A stretch of DNA of 37,661 nucleotides from Lentisphaerota bacterium. Its GTDB lineage: Bacteria > Verrucomicrobiota > Lentisphaeria > Oligosphaerales > JABHEG01. Of this stretch, positions 1-6,545 are shown piece by piece; positions within the stretch are counted from its first letter, which is position 1; every line of letters starts with the position of its first letter. A model generated the notes under the pieces. The model was not told where the DNA came from. It searched no databases and was given only the letters and a program-made list of their open reading frames with translations. Where the stretch lies: assembly GCA_018676675.1 (NCBI GenBank), contig JABHEG010000018.1:1-37661 (forward strand), given 5' to 3'. Made by a program: the position numbers and the translations under genes.

Positions 1-117
1 CACATTCTTGCGGTCACTCCTTACTTGCTGGCTTGCACTGTTCGGCGCCCACCTGAGACACTGCCAATATAGCGCTAACCGCCTGCGCCGCAACAGGTGC
101 CATGGCATTCTGCCCGC

Positions 118-1128
118 TTAAGTTGACGGCATTGCCCCCTTATATTCACCGACGCTCAGACACATATCGAACATCTCCCGTCTCTTCTTCTTCTCCAATT
201 TAGGCGGACTAGGAGGCCGATAGGTACGCATTTTTCGTAGTACTTCAGTTTTGTACTCAACATTAATTGACTTTGTCAGGTCTATCCTCTTTACCCCATA
301 CAGATGCAACGCCAGATTGAGTTGATCTTTGGCGGAGTGATCTACAACATTATGACCTGTAATCTTTGATTCGAAATTATCAAAGATCATTGCACTCATC
401 GCACGAGCACAGACTTCAGCCTGTTTGTAGCCAATTTTCAGTATTTTCTTCATCGCCATATCAGCGAGGCTGTTACTGAAATCAAGGTGCATATGCTGAT
501 GCCCCATTAAGGAATTGCTCTGTATTGCAATCACTAGAAGTAGCTTCTTACGATCTTTAGGATTCTTCCAGCTACTATAATGTCTATAGTCGAGTCTCAA
601 CGTATTGCAGGCTGCTTCGATCTCCTCTTTCGATGTTTTCAGGCCTGTCGGATGACAGAAGACCCCATTACAGGTGTTCTTCATCAATTGAGCAAGAGGT
701 TTCGATGTGTTATCACTTGTAGGTAGACAAAACTTCAACTCATCAGGGGCTTTACTATTAAGTACAGTTTGCGGGACTGTGTGTTTAATGGCGACTCCGT
801 TGGAATGAGCATAGAAATCTTGCGCACAATGCAGAGCCCGTCCCAAGAAATAGAAACCAATCGCCGGATGGAGGGGATCTTCTTCCCCTAAGAACAACAG
901 AGAAGCATACTTAACGCAATCACCAATATAGTTCCTACATGATAGGATGAGATCCATATTGGCATTAGTGTTCGTCTTACTAGGGTAATGAAAGTGTTGG
1001 ATGTTATACGATGCACCCGTTCCCTTGTCCGAATCATAGTTTCCCAGACCAACAAACTTCGCTCCGGCCGCGGGAATTTTTGCTTTCAAGGCATCCCTGG
1101 TGATGGTCTGATGCTGCTTATCCCACAT
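118..1128 (-). CDS. HET-C / zinc-phospholipase-C-like protein, horizontally acquired
   Basis: A 336-aa protein of unknown function. Near residue 95 it carries a segment reading LGRALHCAQDFYAHSN, which resembles the conserved helix of HET-C and zinc-dependent phospholipase C/S1-P1-nuclease-like all-helical proteins, where the His and Asp help bind metal. Other His residues (HQHMHLDF near 211, the N-terminal WDKQHQTIT) fit such a metal site. There is no signal peptide or clear membrane span. The C-terminus is basic (KLEKKKRRE). The start is supported by a GGAGG 10-15 nt upstream. The DNA is visibly AT-rich (roughly 43% GC) against about 60% in the rest of the window, with Lys, Asn and Ile codons its neighbours avoid. 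This points to recent transfer. It lies on the outer side of a tRNA-Gln gene with a duplicated 3' end. The family call is by motif only. Confidence 0.6.
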   Translation of the reverse strand: MWDKQHQTITRDALKAKIPAAGAKFVGLGNYDSDKGTGASYNIQHFHYPSKTNTNANMDLILSCRNYIGDCVKYASLLFLGEEDPLHPAIGFYFLGRALHCAQDFYAHSNGVAIKHTVPQTVLNSKAPDELKFCLPTSDNTSKPLAQLMKNTCNGVFCHPTGLKTSKEEIEAACNTLRLDYRHYSSWKNPKDRKKLLLVIAIQSNSLMGHQHMHLDFSNSLADMAMKKILKIGYKQAEVCARAMSAMIFDNFESKITGHNVVDHSAKDQLNLALHLYGVKRIDLTKSINVEYKTEVLRKMRTYRPPSPPKLEKKKRREMFDMCLSVGEYKGAMPST

Positions 1129-1161
1129 GGTTCAAGTTCCTCCGTTGGCAGAGCACGGTTT

Positions 1162-1195
1162 GGGGTCGGTGTTGGGGTCGGCGTTGGGGGCGGGG
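1162..1195 (+). repeat. 12-nt-period G-run array, potential G-quadruplex
   Basis: Four G-runs are seen directly: GGGG at 1162-1165, GGGG at 1174-1177, GGGGG at 1186-1190 and GGGG at 1192-1195. The first three fall on an exact 12-nt period built on GGGGTCGG(T/C)GTT. The run begins 34 bp upstream of the minus-strand HET-C-like start codon, with the G-rich strand being the template strand of that gene. It could fold as a G-quadruplex, or be a simple-sequence remnant. No function is established. Confidence 0.6.
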
Positions 1196-1564
1196 CCAGA
1201 CACCGCATTCTGAATCACTGCACACTCTGTGCATTCTCATCACAGATCAGTATCCTCCAATCCCTTTCCCACGCAGCCCATGGTCGCAACGACAGATAGG
1301 GAAGCGCGTCCCGGCCACGGGGAGGAGAATAGCGCCGGGTTGATCAGGAGGCAAGAAAACAGGTTGAGGTTGAGCGACGCCAGCCCCGCGGTCGTGTCGG
1401 GGTGGTGAAGTTGCAGAAGAGCCTGGCCTACGCCATTGTTCTATCGCGCATACCCGACGGCTGTCCGGTGCCTGAACAGAGCAGCGACTTACGGGGAGCG
1501 GTTTCCAGGGGCAGCGCAAAGCAAGACCGCTCCCGGAAGTCGCGGCTCTGACGTGCCCCACCCA

Positions 1565-1580
1565 GCCGCAGGCCATGAGC
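1565..1580 (+). repeat. 16-bp direct repeat, copy 1 (flanks GIY-YIG gene)
   Basis: GCCGCAGGCCATGAGC is identical to 1993-2008. The two copies lie in the same orientation on either side of the GIY-YIG gene, 428 bp apart. Confidence 0.75.
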
Positions 1581-1600
1581 CCTTCGACAGGCTCAGGGAC
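1577..1600 (+). repeat. CCCTTCGACAGGCTCAGG hairpin repeat
   Basis: GAGCC at 1577-1581 pairs with GGCTC at 1590-1594. Alternatively CCCT at 1580-1583 pairs with AGGG at 1595-1598. The core CCCTTCGACAGGCTCAGGG is a motif I recognise as a widely dispersed intergenic repeat in many bacterial genomes, often mistranslated as FDRLR, SLSKG or PEPVEG peptides. It sits about 27 bp beyond the stop of the GIY-YIG gene. A degenerate relative lies on the other side of that gene at 1924-1960. Confidence 0.65.
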
Positions 1601-1626
1601 TTCGTCAAGTGCAGCGTCAGACAGCT

Positions 1627-1917
1627 CTATCGCGTGTGGTCATGCGACCTGGATAGCTGTCGCAGGCGGTCTTGGTCACGACCGACAAGGGCTTCCTTCT
1701 TGGCTCGAGTCCAACGCTTGATCTGGGCCTCACGGCGGCGAGCCGTGGTGAAAGTCGAGCGCTCTTCTGCGTAGGCGACTTCGACAGGGGGATCATCCCG
1801 GGTTGTCTTACCGCCCTTGCCGCTCATGTGCTCAGCCCAACGACGTTCGAGGTCGGTGGTTGAGCCAACGTATAGCTGTCCGGAACGCAGACGCAGAATG
1901 TAGACCCAAGCGGACAT
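1627..1917 (-). CDS. GIY-YIG family nuclease (YhbQ/UPF0213-like)
   Basis: A 96-aa single-domain protein, the usual length of the compact YhbQ-like GIY-YIG proteins. Seen in order: VYIL at residues 5-8 and LYVGST at 15-20 (the GIY/YIG strands), the DLERRWAEH helix with the catalytic-type Arg at about 22-30, then the AEE...TTARRREAQIKRWTRAKK segment carrying the conserved Glu. All expected family positions look intact. The start follows a purine-rich AAGGGGGGGG. The family cleaves DNA. The physiological role of YhbQ-like members is poorly known, while GIY-YIG domains are common in homing endonucleases. Direct repeats and CTTCGAC...GCTCAGG elements bracket the gene, which suggests it may be, or have been, mobile. 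Confidence 0.85.
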   Translation of the reverse strand: MSAWVYILRLRSGQLYVGSTTDLERRWAEHMSGKGGKTTRDDPPVEVAYAEERSTFTTARRREAQIKRWTRAKKEALVGRDQDRLRQLSRSHDHTR

Positions 1918-1923
1918 GCCCCC

Positions 1924-1960
1924 CCCTTCGACGCATTCGCCCCGCTCATTTGCTCAGGAC
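1924..1960 (+). repeat. degenerate CCCTTCGAC...GCTCAGGAC element upstream of GIY-YIG gene
   Basis: CCCTTCGAC at 1924-1932 and GCTCAGGAC at 1952-1960 repeat the two halves of the element at 1580-1600, in the same order and orientation but with a 19-nt spacer instead of two bases. It lies directly upstream of the nuclease start codon. Confidence 0.5.
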
Positions 1961-2039
1961 CATTCGACGCACTCGCGCTGCCATTCATGCCGGCCGCAGG
2001 CCATGAGCAAGTGAAGCGCCAGCGGAACGCGTCGAATGG
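1960..2039. repeat. 11-bp inverted repeat around the att-like copy
   Basis: CCATTCGACGC at 1960-1970 is perfectly inverted as GCGTCGAATGG at 2029-2039. The right arm overlaps the start of the duplicated tRNA-Gln end, so the duplicated segment is embedded in a palindromic arrangement. Confidence 0.6.
1993..2008 (+). repeat. 16-bp direct repeat, copy 2
   Basis: GCCGCAGGCCATGAGC, identical to 1565-1580. It is the downstream partner of the pair bracketing the GIY-YIG gene. Confidence 0.75.
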
Positions 2040-2055
2040 CTACCCCGCAGGGATT
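2033..2055 (+). repeat. duplicated 3' end of tRNA-Gln (attachment-site-like)
   Basis: 23 bases at 2033-2055 are identical to 2165-2187, which cover the CCA end, the acceptor 3' strand and the 3' half of the T-arm of the tRNA-Gln gene. After the match the copy diverges (TGACGG instead of TCGAACC), so it is not a second tRNA. Duplication of a tRNA 3' end is the classical footprint of tyrosine-recombinase integration. No integrase gene lies between the copies (132 bp offset), so this is either a remnant or part of a larger element. Confidence 0.65.
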
Positions 2056-2163
2056 GACGGTCGCATAGCGACCTGCTCCTCTCAAGGCTCGGAGCCCGTC
2101 TCGGCGCAAGGCGCCTCGGCTCGAACCGGGGTTCTCATCCTGGGGGGAACGCCATTCGCTGAT
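2056..2163. other. dense hairpin cluster between the tRNA-Gln end copies
   Basis: Several perfect short hairpins follow one another: GGTCGC-ATA-GCGACC (2059-2073); GGCTC-G-GAGCC (2086-2096); GGCGC-AAG-GCGCC (2103-2115), enclosed by GAGCC/GGCTC at 2092-2096 and 2118-2122; GAAC-CGGG-GTTC (2123-2134). Beyond them, GCCATTCGC-TGAT-GCGAATGGC (2151-2172) ends inside the tRNA CCA. No coding function is apparent. The last hairpin could act in tRNA 3' processing or as a recombination site. Confidence 0.5.
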
Positions 2164-2168
2164 GCGAA

Positions 2169-2242
2169 TGGCTACCCCGCAGGGATTCGAACCCCGACCG
2201 GCTGGACCAAAACCAGCTGTGCTACCATTACACCACGGGGTA
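2169..2242 (-). tRNA. tRNA-Gln (anticodon TTG), CCA encoded
   Basis: Read on the minus strand from 2242, a full cloverleaf can be folded by eye. The acceptor is TACCCCG/CGGGGTA (7 bp). The D-arm uses GTGT/GCAC around AATGGTA. The anticodon stem is GCTGG/CCAGC around loop TTTTGGT, giving anticodon TTG (Gln). The variable loop is 4 nt. The T-arm is CGGGG-TTCGAAT-CCCTG. Discriminator G is followed by an encoded CCA at 2171-2169. Its 3' end is duplicated at 2033-2055. The gene is divergent from the PHP/rhaA operon. Confidence 0.95.
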
Positions 2243-2332
2243 ACGTGGTTCGCCCGGAGAGGGGCGAGGAAGACGTGCAATGTACTCCCGTGGCTTGTCC
2301 ATTTCCAGACTTCCCGTGGAACTTATCACCAA

Positions 2333-2361
2333 TTGAATCCCCCCCAAAGGCTGTGTAGATT
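2333..2361 (+). promoter_or_regulatory. candidate sigma-70 promoter for PHP-rhaA operon
   Basis: TTGAAT at 2333-2338, a 17-nt spacer and TAGATT at 2356-2361 match the -35/-10 consensus at 4 of 6 positions each with ideal spacing. It lies 46 bp upstream of the proposed PHP start codon. No operator palindrome was recognised next to it. Confidence 0.4.
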
Positions 2362-2407
2362 CCTCCGGTCCGAATCCCGACCTCTTTTCACGACATTCCA
2401 TCCTGCC

Positions 2408-3775
2408 ATGACTGGACTAGACACAACGATGCAGCAACTCATAGACCAACTCAATTCCTTCGACAACAACGAGCGCAGTCAGGCCCTCAGCCAGCTGGTC
2501 GCGGAGACCGCATCTTTCCCGGACGAGACCGACTGGCTCAACATGCACATGCACACGTTCTTCTCCTTCAACGGCGAAGGACACTCCCCGGCGCGCCTCG
2601 CGTGGGAAGCCAAACAGGCCGGGCTCTATGCCATGGCCATCTGTGATTTTGATGTCCTGGCCGGCCTCGGAGAACTGCTGGACGCCGGAGATGCGCTCGG
2701 GCTGCGCACAGCCGTCGGCTTCGAGAGCCGCACGTTCTTTTCAGAATACGCAGACCACGACATCAACTCCCCCGGCGAACCCGGTGTGTTCTATTTCATG
2801 GGTATGGGTTTCAGCAAAGAGCCGGCCGCCGACACGAAGGCCGGGAAGCTCTTCGCAGACATGCTGGCCCGATCTCACACGCGCAATCGTGACCTTCTTG
2901 CCCGGATCAACGCCCACTTGGGCGATGTCGGGCTGGACTATGACGCGGACGTCCTGCCACTGACCCCACGTGGGAATGCCACCGAACGACATATCGTCCG
3001 GGCTTACCACGAGAAGGCCCTGGCGACCTTCAACGGGAACCTCGCGGAAGCAGCTGTGTTCTGGGCCGCAAAACTCGGACAGGACGCAACGGATCTGGAG
3101 CCGATCCTCGCAGACGGGAACGCCGCATCCGACCTTCTCCGCTCCAAACTCATGAAACGCGGAGGCGTCGGCTATGTGCAACCCACCAAGGAGACCTTCC
3201 CCGCTCTGGATGACGTCATCGAGATGATCCTCGACTGCGAGGCCATCGCCATGAGCACCTGGCTCGACGGCACGAGTTCCGGCGAGAGTGCCCCAACAGC
3301 ACAGCTCGAATGCTTGATCGCCAAAGGTATCACAGCAACGAATGTCATCCCCGACCGCAATTGGGACATCAAGGACGCGGATGAGAAAGCGCGCAAGATT
3401 GCGGAGCTCGACCGGTACGTCGCCGCGGCAACGGCCCTCGATCTGCCGATCAACATTGGTACCGAGCTCAACAAGCCCGGGCAGCGCTTTGTCGATGACT
3501 TCAGTGCTCCCCCGATGCAGAAGCACCACGCCGCATTCCTCAAGGGCGCCCAGGTCATGGTTGGGCAGACACGCCTTGTCCGTTACGCCGACTTCTCCTA
3601 CACGGGCAACGCCGCAGCGGCAGAACTCCCCGGTCGCGAGGAACGCAATGCGTTCTTCGCCTCGGTTGGCGCCCTGCCCTGCCCCTCCCCCGCACAGCAT
3701 GAAGCCCTCCTGGCAGCAGACGGTGATGCAGCCTATGCAGGCATCCGCGATGCCGCGTCTGGAGGCCAGTGGTAG
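2408..3775 (+). CDS. PHP-domain putative metal-dependent hydrolase
   Basis: About 455 aa from the ATG at 2408 (an alternative ATG at 2429 gives 448 aa; neither has a clear ribosome binding site). The frame stays open further upstream, but that part overlaps the tRNA gene and cannot be coding. N-terminal PHP motifs are visible: MHMHTFFSFNGEGHSP at residues 46-61 with HxH at 47/49, ICDFD at 78-82, and GFE at 104-106. The second motif normally reads TDHD, so its His is replaced by Phe here. A downstream NIGTELNKPG segment near 360 supplies further acidic residues. PHP proteins hydrolyse phosphoester or related bonds with two or three metals. The first gene of a putative operon with rhaA, so a role in sugar catabolism is inferred only from context. 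Confidence 0.75.
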   Translation: MTGLDTTMQQLIDQLNSFDNNERSQALSQLVAETASFPDETDWLNMHMHTFFSFNGEGHSPARLAWEAKQAGLYAMAICDFDVLAGLGELLDAGDALGLRTAVGFESRTFFSEYADHDINSPGEPGVFYFMGMGFSKEPAADTKAGKLFADMLARSHTRNRDLLARINAHLGDVGLDYDADVLPLTPRGNATERHIVRAYHEKALATFNGNLAEAAVFWAAKLGQDATDLEPILADGNAASDLLRSKLMKRGGVGYVQPTKETFPALDDVIEMILDCEAIAMSTWLDGTSSGESAPTAQLECLIAKGITATNVIPDRNWDIKDADEKARKIAELDRYVAAATALDLPINIGTELNKPGQRFVDDFSAPPMQKHHAAFLKGAQVMVGQTRLVRYADFSYTGNAAAAELPGREERNAFFASVGALPCPSPAQHEALLAADGDAAYAGIRDAASGGQW

Positions 3776-3788
3776 AACGTTCTCTCGG

Positions 3789-3805
3789 AGGCCGCCCCCC
3801 GGGCG
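3789..3805 (+). other. GC-rich hairpin between PHP gene and rhaA
   Basis: GCCGCCC-CCC-GGGCGGC, a perfect 7-bp stem with a 3-nt loop, lies in the 96-bp gap before rhaA. There is no T-run, so it is not an intrinsic terminator. It may stabilise the upstream mRNA or tune expression between the two genes. Confidence 0.5.
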
Positions 3806-3871
3806 GCAGACGTCCCACTCTATACCGCGGCGCAAAGCGTGTCGTCAGACCGTAAGTAAGGACCACAGATC

Positions 3872-5152
3872 ATGTTCAGCGAACTCCCCAGAGACATTAT
3901 CGAGCGCAACTACGAACAGGCCAAGGCTCAGTACAAAGAGCTCGGGGTTGATGCTGACTCCGCGTTGGCCAAGCTGGCCGCAACGCCCATCTCACTGCAC
4001 TGCTGGCAGGGGGACGATGTCAGTGGGTTCGAGGTCCATGACGAGGCCGTATCCGGCGGCGGCATCATGGCTACCGGCAATTACCCCGGAGCAGCGCGCA
4101 ACGGCGACCAGCTCCGTCAGGATGCCGAGAAGGCGATCGCACTGATTCCCGGCACACTCCGCTTCAACCTGCATGCGATCTACGCTGAAACAGACGGCGC
4201 CAAGGTCGAGCGTGATCAACTCAAGCCGGAACACTTCAGCACGTGGATGGACTGGAGCAAACGGACCGGAGTGGCTCTGGACTTCAACCCAACTTTTTTC
4301 GCCCACCCTCTCGCAGAGAGCGGCTACACCCTCTCCAGCGGAGACGAGAGCGTGCGCAAGTTCTGGGTTGACCACGCGATCGCCTGCCGACGCATCGCCG
4401 AAGCCATGGGGCGAGCCCAGGCCGGACCATGTGCCATCAACCACTGGATTCCCGATGGGGCCAAAGACCATCCGACCGATCGATGGGGCCCGCGACAGCG
4501 CCTCCTGCAATCACTGGATGAGATGCTCGCGGCAGATGTCGACACCACGTACTGCAAGGATGCTGTGGAGTGCAAACTGTTCGGCATCGGCAGCGAAGAC
4601 TACGTGGTCGGTTCCCATGAGTTCTACCTCTCGTATGCGATCAAAACGGGCACGATGCTGTGCCTGGACATGGGGCACTTCCACCCAACCGAGACCATCC
4701 ACGACAAGATCTCGGCAATCATGGCCTTCCAGGATGAGCTTCTGCTGCACGTGAGCCGCGGAATCCGCTGGGACAGCGACCATGTCGTTATTCTCAACGA
4801 CGACCTGCGGAACCTCTTCATCGAGATGGTCCGTGGAAATGTCCTTGACCGGGTGAACATCGCCCTGGACTTCTTCGATGCCAGCATCAACCGGATCGGA
4901 GCCTGGGCCATCGGGACACGTTGCGCCTTCAAGGCATTGCTCTACGCCCTGCTCGAGCCCACCGGCACGTTGCAGGAACTCGAAGCAAGCGGAGATGGTG
5001 CCGCCAAGCTCGGTTTGATCGAGGAGCTCAAGACGATGCCCTTCGGTGCGGTCTGGGATATGGCGTGTCTTGACGGCAACGCCCCGGTGGGAGCCGCCTG
5101 GATTAACGAGATGCAGGCCTACGACGCCCAGGTGCGCGCCGAACGTTGCTGA
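3872..5152 (+). CDS. rhaA: L-rhamnose isomerase
   Basis: Interconverts L-rhamnose and L-rhamnulose in the cytoplasm, the first step of the classical rhamnose pathway. The 426-aa length matches the family (about 420). Signature segments are seen: SLHCWQGDDVSGFE at residues 41-54, the DGAKDHPTDRWGPR loop near 195-208, AVECKLFGIG (Glu234) and LDMGHFHPTE (Asp266, His269) for the metal sites, and RWDSDHV (Asp301, Asp303) at 299-305. The TIM-barrel metal-binding residues therefore look intact. The start has an AAGGA about 10 nt upstream. No rhamnulokinase (rhaB) or rhamnulose-1-phosphate aldolase (rhaD) is present in the window. The operon instead carries PHP, esterase and URO-D genes, so downstream steps must lie elsewhere or differ. 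Confidence 0.95.
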   Translation: MFSELPRDIIERNYEQAKAQYKELGVDADSALAKLAATPISLHCWQGDDVSGFEVHDEAVSGGGIMATGNYPGAARNGDQLRQDAEKAIALIPGTLRFNLHAIYAETDGAKVERDQLKPEHFSTWMDWSKRTGVALDFNPTFFAHPLAESGYTLSSGDESVRKFWVDHAIACRRIAEAMGRAQAGPCAINHWIPDGAKDHPTDRWGPRQRLLQSLDEMLAADVDTTYCKDAVECKLFGIGSEDYVVGSHEFYLSYAIKTGTMLCLDMGHFHPTETIHDKISAIMAFQDELLLHVSRGIRWDSDHVVILNDDLRNLFIEMVRGNVLDRVNIALDFFDASINRIGAWAIGTRCAFKALLYALLEPTGTLQELEASGDGAAKLGLIEELKTMPFGAVWDMACLDGNAPVGAAWINEMQAYDAQVRAERC

Positions 5153-5164
5153 AAGACGGGAACC

Positions 5165-6505
5165 ATGGACCAGCAAACACTCCGTGACCGTGTTGCCGAA
5201 TGTCTGTATTCCTCCCCGGCTGGGCGCCAGGACGTGGCTGCCGCGTCTTTTGCCCCGGTCGATGACCCGATCAGCCTGGTTCGTGCCTGTCTCGCGCAGA
5301 GCTGGCCGGACCACGGCCCCGGCCAGGTTCTTGAGGACCACTTCACCCTCCCGCACCTGCTCGGGCAGTATCCTGGCGAATTGCTGAGTTTCCAGGCACC
5401 CCCAGACTACACACCGGACCGCACATGGGGTCTCGTCGTCTTGCTCCACGGAGGCGGAAGCGGTACCCCTCGCGAGACGGCCAAGCTGTGGCTGGCCGAT
5501 GATGACGGGTCAGGAGGCTACCACTTTGGGGAGAAGCTGCGCGAGCTCGACCTCATCGCGGTCGCCCCAAGCAACCTCCTCCAGCCGAACCACAAGCGCT
5601 GGTCGAACCCGGAGTCCGATGCTTACATACTCGGCGTGATCGAGGAAGCGATGGCCCGCTACCACATCGATCCCGACCGTGTCTGCCTCTGCGGGCAGTC
5701 CATGGGGGGATTCGGCGCCTACCACATCGTGCAGACCATCGGCGATCGTTTTGCGACGGTTGGAGCCCATGCAGGAGCGTGGTACTACGGGTTCTGGGAA
5801 GCGATGGAGGCGGTGGACTTCCACATCCTCCACGGGAGCGAGGACGCGGCGCCCGGCACGCGCCCCCGCTTCACGGACACACCATTCGCGCGGTTCGCAC
5901 ATGCCGTTCTCAGCGGCTATCATCTCCCGCACACGTACACGGAGCACGCGGGCGGACACAGCTTCTCGGATCCTCTGGCGCGGCGTGCAGCCGACGTGTT
6001 CTTCGACCGGGCCACGACCGTCCGGCGCAACCCGGTTCCGGACTCCATCCTGACCGCCTCCCGGAAGGGCGCGTTCAAGCTGTATGACAGTCCACATCAC
6101 TTCTGGCTCTCCATCGGCGACACGCACTTCGGCACATTCGAACTCGACCATGTCGAGCCCACTGAATCACAGCCATCGTACTGCACGACCAACTTCCGAC
6201 ACCGACTGATCCGTTGTCCGGGGGGAACGCTCCGGGCCATCAACCACAGAGACAACACCATTGAGCTCTGGCCTCACAACGTCGACGAAGCCACGGTCTG
6301 GCTGAACGACGACATGGTTGACTTCAACAAGCCGGTGCGCATACTCGTGGCTGGCAAAGAGGTCTTCTCGGCTCAGGTGACACCGTCCCTGGAAACGGTG
6401 ATCGAGTCCTATGGGCGGCGGCGGGATCCGGGGATGTTGTTCAGCGCCAAGGTTGATCTCGATCTCAAGGTCAACGACTGGGAACTGCAGAAACAGATCC
6501 GCTGA
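5165..6505 (+). CDS. alpha/beta-hydrolase, esterase/depolymerase-like
   Basis: 446 aa, beginning 12 bp after rhaA, so almost certainly cotranscribed. The hydrolase core spans about residues 85-285. It has an oxyanion-hole strand LHGGG (94-98), nucleophile elbow GQSMGG with Ser179, a probable acid at Asp227 (HGSEDA) and catalytic His265 in HAGGHSF. This matches PHB-depolymerase/feruloyl-esterase-like families. A beta-rich C-terminal part (about 300-446) of unknown type follows. There is no signal peptide, so it acts inside the cell unless exported another way. Cotranscription with rhaA suggests removal of acyl groups from rhamnose-containing sugars. That substrate is inferred, not shown. Confidence 0.8.
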   Translation: MDQQTLRDRVAECLYSSPAGRQDVAAASFAPVDDPISLVRACLAQSWPDHGPGQVLEDHFTLPHLLGQYPGELLSFQAPPDYTPDRTWGLVVLLHGGGSGTPRETAKLWLADDDGSGGYHFGEKLRELDLIAVAPSNLLQPNHKRWSNPESDAYILGVIEEAMARYHIDPDRVCLCGQSMGGFGAYHIVQTIGDRFATVGAHAGAWYYGFWEAMEAVDFHILHGSEDAAPGTRPRFTDTPFARFAHAVLSGYHLPHTYTEHAGGHSFSDPLARRAADVFFDRATTVRRNPVPDSILTASRKGAFKLYDSPHHFWLSIGDTHFGTFELDHVEPTESQPSYCTTNFRHRLIRCPGGTLRAINHRDNTIELWPHNVDEATVWLNDDMVDFNKPVRILVAGKEVFSAQVTPSLETVIESYGRRRDPGMLFSAKVDLDLKVNDWELQKQIR

Positions 6506-6545
6506 GTCTGGAACAAGACTCCACAACTGAGCAGGACTAACGACC

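Larger units (their letters stand above)
1129..1626. other. gene-poor stretch between the HET-C-like and GIY-YIG genes
   Basis: No convincing gene is seen here. Open frames exist on both strands but are Arg/Pro-rich, lack family resemblance and overlap each other. The stretch contains a G-run array close upstream of the HET-C-like start, and at its far end one copy of a 16-bp direct repeat and a CTTCGACAGGCTCAGG hairpin. GC content returns to the level of the rest of the window around 1140, so the AT-rich import is confined to the HET-C-like gene and its immediate flank. Confidence 0.5.

Noticed and set aside
1086..1208. 40-codon minus-strand frame rich in Thr-Pro across the G-run array
   Set aside because: It overlaps the start of the HET-C-like gene in another frame; the TP repeat simply reflects the 12-nt DNA period.
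1436..1774. Plus-strand frame of 112 codons including FDRLRD
   Set aside because: FDRLR is the translation of the CTTCGACAGGCTCAGG repeat, and the rest is antisense to the GIY-YIG gene.
1954..2280. Minus-strand open frame of 108 codons containing CNGSTAGFGPAGRGSNP
   Set aside because: It is the translation of the tRNA-Gln gene and the duplicated tRNA end, a well-known annotation artefact.
2162..2407. Upstream extension of the PHP gene frame
   Set aside because: It runs through the tRNA-Gln gene and the candidate promoter and has no PHP-family resemblance.
2741..3835. 364-codon minus-strand frame opposite the PHP gene
   Set aside because: Shadow frame caused by high GC and biased third positions; the protein has no recognisable domain.
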